NCBI GenBank assembly: GCA_959602875.1
Contig: CAUGVQ010000084.1
Span: 1-8,701, forward strand
Direction of reading: 5' to 3'
DNA from: an uncultured Collinsella sp.
GTDB lineage: Bacteria; Actinomycetota; Coriobacteriia; Coriobacteriales; Coriobacteriaceae
DNA: 8,701 bases
Shown here: positions 6,247 through 8,701 of the stretch, in pieces
Numbering within the stretch: position 1 is the stretch's first letter
Layout: each line of letters begins with the position of its first letter
Made by a program: the position numbers and the translations under genes
Notes under the pieces: model-generated
What the model was told of the DNA's origin: nothing
The model's input: the letters and a program-made list of their open reading frames with translations, nothing else
The model's database searches: none

Positions 6247-6264
6247 GCCGATTTAGAACTCGGC
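6247..6264 (-). repeat. Small hairpin spanning the rplX stop codon
   Basis: GCCGA (6247-6251) and TCGGC (6260-6264) form a 5-bp stem with the rplX TAA in its eight-base loop. It precedes the terminator by about 20 bases. It could be chance, or part of an antiterminator/terminator arrangement in front of uraA. Confidence 0.25.
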
Positions 6265-6576
6265 GCCGCACTTCTTGCAGATGCGGATGGCGGTGCGGTG
6301 ACCGTCAAGCTCGCCCTGCTTGTGACCAACGCGGGTCGCCTGGCCGCACTTGGGGCAGACGAGCATAGCGTTGGAGGCGTCAAACTTGGCCTCCTGCGGC
6401 ACAATGCCGCCGGTCTGGTTCTGCTGGTTGGCGCGGACGGCCTTCTTCACGATGGCAACGCCCTCGACCTTGATCTTGCCCTCAGCCGGATAGGCGCGGA
6501 GCACAACACCCTGCTTGCCGCGATCCTTGCCGGAGAGAATCTTGACGGTGTCGCCCTTCTTGATGGACATACCCAT
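6253..6576 (-). CDS. rplX: 50S ribosomal protein L24 (uL24)
   Basis: An assembly-initiating large-subunit protein that binds near the 5' end of 23S rRNA. 107 residues: an N-terminal KOW domain (KKGDTVKILSGKDRGKQGVV, about 6-25), the QTGGIVPQEAKFDASNAMLVC segment, and a C-terminal zinc-ribbon-like pair CPKC (74-77) and CKKC (100-103), as in many Gram-positive L24 proteins. Two in-frame ATGs exist (6576 and 6570); 6576 is chosen because AAAGGAG (6586-6592) is nine bases away, against fifteen for the second. The longer frame reaching back into rplN is discarded. The gene starts 19 bp after rplN ends. Unusually, rplE does not follow; the operon terminates 25 bp downstream and uraA comes next. Confidence 0.97.
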   Translation of the reverse strand: MGMSIKKGDTVKILSGKDRGKQGVVLRAYPAEGKIKVEGVAIVKKAVRANQQNQTGGIVPQEAKFDASNAMLVCPKCGQATRVGHKQGELDGHRTAIRICKKCGAEF

Positions 6577-6595
6577 AGCTGCTCTCTCCTTTCTG

Positions 6596-6964
6596 TTACA
6601 GGGTCTCGGGAGCAAGCGAGACGATCTTCATGTACTTCTTGTCGCGGAGCTCACGCGCCACGGGCCCGAAGATACGGGTGCCGACGGGCGAACCGTCGTT
6701 GTTGATGACGACGGCGGCGTTGTCGTCGAAGCGGATGTAGGAGCCGTCCTTGCGGCGAATCTCCTTGACCGTACGGACGACGACGCACTTCACGACGTCC
6801 TTCTTCTTGACGTTCGCGCCAGGGGTCGCCTCGATGACGGAAGCGACAAACACGTCGCCAATGCCTGCATAGCGGCGCTTGGAGCCACCGAGCACCTTGA
6901 TGCAGCGCACCTTGCGCGCACCGGAGTTATCGGCGACGTTCAGCACGGTTTGCATTTGAATCAT
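6596..6964 (-). CDS. rplN: 50S ribosomal protein L14 (uL14)
   Basis: A large-subunit protein at the subunit interface, near L19 and 16S helix 14. 122 residues, the exact usual bacterial length. It begins MIQMQTVLNVADNSGARKV and carries the L14 signature DNAAVVINNDGSPVGTRIFG followed by PVARELR. The start at 6964 is supported by GGAGGA (6971-6976) six bases upstream; an extension to 7009 is not supported. It follows rpsQ after an 83-bp gap, which is long for this cluster and contains a strong inverted repeat, and precedes rplX by 19 bp. Confidence 0.98.
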   Translation of the reverse strand: MIQMQTVLNVADNSGARKVRCIKVLGGSKRRYAGIGDVFVASVIEATPGANVKKKDVVKCVVVRTVKEIRRKDGSYIRFDDNAAVVINNDGSPVGTRIFGPVARELRDKKYMKIVSLAPETL

Positions 6965-6984
6965 GGTAGTTCCTCCGAACTTAG

Positions 6985-7029
6985 GCCGGTGAGAGGTGCG
7001 CTCGCACACTCGCGGTGCACGTCACCGGC
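6985..7029 (-). promoter_or_regulatory. Hairpin element between rpsQ and rplN
   Basis: A perfect 8-bp inverted repeat (GCCGGTGA 6985-6992, TCACCGGC 7022-7029) encloses a smaller GTGC/GCAC dyad (6996-6999 with 7004-7007). On the minus strand it would form a branched stem ending eight bases before the rplN Shine-Dalgarno. No T-run follows on the minus strand, so it is not a standard terminator. Possible roles are translational control of rplN, mRNA processing or transcript stabilisation; none is shown by sequence alone. Confidence 0.55.
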
Positions 7030-7047
7030 GTGAACGTAGCGAAAAGC

Positions 7048-7311
7048 TTACTTGGCGCGCTCGATGATCTCGACCAAGCGCCAACGCTTCATCTTGGACA
7101 GAGGACGGGTCTCCATGACGCGAACCTTGTCGCCGACACCGGCCGTGCACTCCTCGTCATGAGCGTGAAGCTTCTTGGTGGTGGTCATCATCTTGCCGTA
7201 CTTGGGGTGACGCTTGCGCTCCGTGGTCTGGACAACGATGGTCTTGTTGCCCGAGATGGAGACGACGACGCCCTGACGGACCTTGCGCTGGTTGCGCGTA
7301 GTGTCACTCAT
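7048..7311 (-). CDS. rpsQ: 30S ribosomal protein S17 (uS17)
   Basis: A primary 16S rRNA-binding protein of the small-subunit body with an OB fold. 87 residues starting MSDTTRNQRKVRQGVVVS, with the family core NKTIVVQTTERKRHPKYGKM, KLHAHDE and VGDKVRVMETRPLSKMKRWRL. The ATG at 7311 has AAGGAG (7317-7322) five bases upstream. It lies 16 bp after rpmC. Length and content are normal. Confidence 0.98.
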   Translation of the reverse strand: MSDTTRNQRKVRQGVVVSISGNKTIVVQTTERKRHPKYGKMMTTTKKLHAHDEECTAGVGDKVRVMETRPLSKMKRWRLVEIIERAK

Positions 7312-7327
7312 GTTCTCTCCTTGAGAT

Positions 7328-7542
7328 CTACTCGGTCGCAGCGGCCTTCTCCGCTGCGATTTCGCGGGCGCGCTGCTCCGTGAGGATACGGGCGATATCC
7401 TTCTTCACGGTCTTGACGCGGGCGGTGTTGTCCAGCTGGCTAGTGGCCATCTGGAAGCGAAGGTTGAAGAGCTCGGCTCGGGTTTCCTTCAGCTTTTCTG
7501 CGAGCTGATCGTCAGAGAGCTCACGAATCTCTGCGGGCTTCA

Positions 7543-7543
<1 letters not shown>
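7328..7543 (-). CDS. rpmC: 50S ribosomal protein L29 (uL29)
   Basis: A small two-helix protein near the peptide exit tunnel, part of the docking site for trigger factor and SRP. 71 residues: MKPAEIRELSDDQLAEKLKE, then the signature ELFNLRFQMATSQLDNTARVK and KKDIARILTEQR, ending in an Ala/Glu-rich tail. Its ATG overlaps the rplP stop as TAATG, with GGAGGAG just upstream inside rplP, so translation is probably coupled to rplP. Confidence 0.98.
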
Positions 7544-7970
<427 letters not shown>

Positions 7971-7971
<1 letters not shown>

Positions 7972-8681
7972 TACTGACCCCTCCTCTCGGAGTTACGGCG
8001 ACGGGGGCGACGCTCGCCCTCGAGCGCAGGGTTGGGAACGGGCTGGCCGGGGAGCTTCTCGCCCAGGTAGATCCAGACCTTCACGCCGCAGGCACCCATG
8101 GTGGTGTGCGCAACGGACGTGCCGTAGTCAATCTTGGCGCGCAGGGTGTGCAGCGGCACGCGACCCTCGCGGTACCACTCGCGACGACCCATCTCGGCGC
8201 CGCCGAGACGACCGGAGCACTGGATACGGATGCCCTTGGCGCCCGCCTTAGAAGCGGACTGGACGGCCTTGCGCATAGCGCGACGGAAGGCGACACGGCC
8301 CTCGAGCTGCTCAGCGATGGACTGGGCAACGAGGTTGGCGTCGAGCTCGGGGCGCTTGACCTCGATGACGTCCACGGCGACCATGCCCTTGCCGACGCCC
8401 GCGACCTTCTCGAGGTCAGAGCGCAGGACGTCGATGTCGGCGCCCTTCTTGCCGATCACGATGCCGGGACGGCCGGTGTAGATCGTGACCTTGACCTTGT
8501 CGCCGGCGCGCTCGATGTCGACGCGGGAGAGGGCGGCCTTGGCGAGGCGCTTCTCGAGGTAGGAGCGGATGGCGAGGTCGTTGCCGAGGGTCTCGGCGTA
8601 GTTCTTATCGGCGTACCAGCGGGAACGCCAGTCCTCGGTGATGCCGAGACGGAAGCCGGTAGGCTGAACCTTGTGACCCAT
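7971..8681 (-). CDS. rpsC: 30S ribosomal protein S3 (uS3)
   Basis: A head-domain small-subunit protein lining the mRNA entry channel. 236 residues: MGHKVQPTGFRLGITEDWRS at the N terminus, a type II KH domain with the GKKG loop at 77-80, and the C-terminal S3 domain with GAKGIRIQCSGRLGGAEM and REGRVPLHTLRAKIDYG. The tail is Arg-rich (RRPRRRNSERRGQ). AAAGGAGG (8693-8700) lies eleven bases before the ATG, a rather long spacing. It is the most upstream complete gene of the cluster in this window. Confidence 0.98.
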
Positions 8682-8687
8682 GCTCGC

Positions 8688-8701
8688 TTACGCCTCCTTT
8701 C
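8688..8701 (-). CDS. rplV: Possible last codons of rplV (L22), cut by window edge
   Basis: Upstream of rpsC an in-frame TAA (8690-8688) is preceded by codons for Lys-Glu-Ala running to the edge. L22 precedes S3 in nearly all bacteria and this spacing would suit its end, but three codons are not enough to identify it; the call rests on gene order alone. Confidence 0.4.

Noticed and set aside
385..6252. The intervening block as a mobile island
   Set aside because: No integrase, transposase, terminal repeats, target duplication or tRNA is seen, and base and codon use look like the host; these are housekeeping genes moved by rearrangement.
6177..6404. N-terminal extension of uraA to 6404
   Set aside because: The extension is read from rplX in another frame, passes through the terminator hairpin and has no transporter features; the ATG at 6176 has a good ribosome binding site.
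6004..6705. 233-residue plus-strand frame across uraA, rplX and rplN
   Set aside because: Antisense to three well-supported genes; composition reflects reversed coding sequence.

Overview
The window looks like a GC-rich actinobacterial chromosome, most likely a coriobacterium such as Collinsella. This rests on the style of the ribosomal proteins (for example an L24 with a C-terminal CxxC/CxxC zinc ribbon), the GC-rich codon use and the PTS/uracil-permease gene content. Genus is an inference and could not be searched. All genes are ordinary bacterial core functions. I see no tRNA, rRNA, CRISPR, insertion sequence, phage or plasmid gene.

Layout. The right third (about 6253-8701, minus strand) is the S10/spc ribosomal-protein cluster in the usual order: end of a probable rplV, then rpsC, rplP, rpmC, rpsQ, rplN, rplX, with tight junctions (TAGTG at rpsC/rplP, TAATG at rplP/rpmC). 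The next gene expected is rplE. It is present, but about 5.9 kb away at the left edge (1-384, minus strand, cut by the window end). Between rplX and rplE lie uraA (minus strand) and, on the plus strand, crr (PTS IIA-Glc), a U32-family protein resembling rRNA/tRNA hydroxylases, and an RluA-type pseudouridine synthase.

The split looks like a settled arrangement. An intrinsic terminator ends the rplX side (6189-6227), and rplE has a strong Shine-Dalgarno, a candidate promoter and a folded leader of about 160 nt. The plus-strand genes have their own signals: a TATAAT promoter with overlapping dyads before crr, a terminator after crr, and an extended -10 before the U32 gene. The U32 gene and rluA are two bases apart and form an operon. 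A 15-bp stem between rluA and uraA separates these convergent genes.

How the genes fit together: the ribosomal proteins build both subunits; the U32/RluA pair probably modifies RNA, likely rRNA; UraA imports uracil; Crr carries phosphate in sugar uptake. All are growth-linked. The most interesting points are the broken rplX-rplE linkage, the terminator that abuts the uraA ribosome binding site, and the structured elements before rplE and between rpsQ and rplN.
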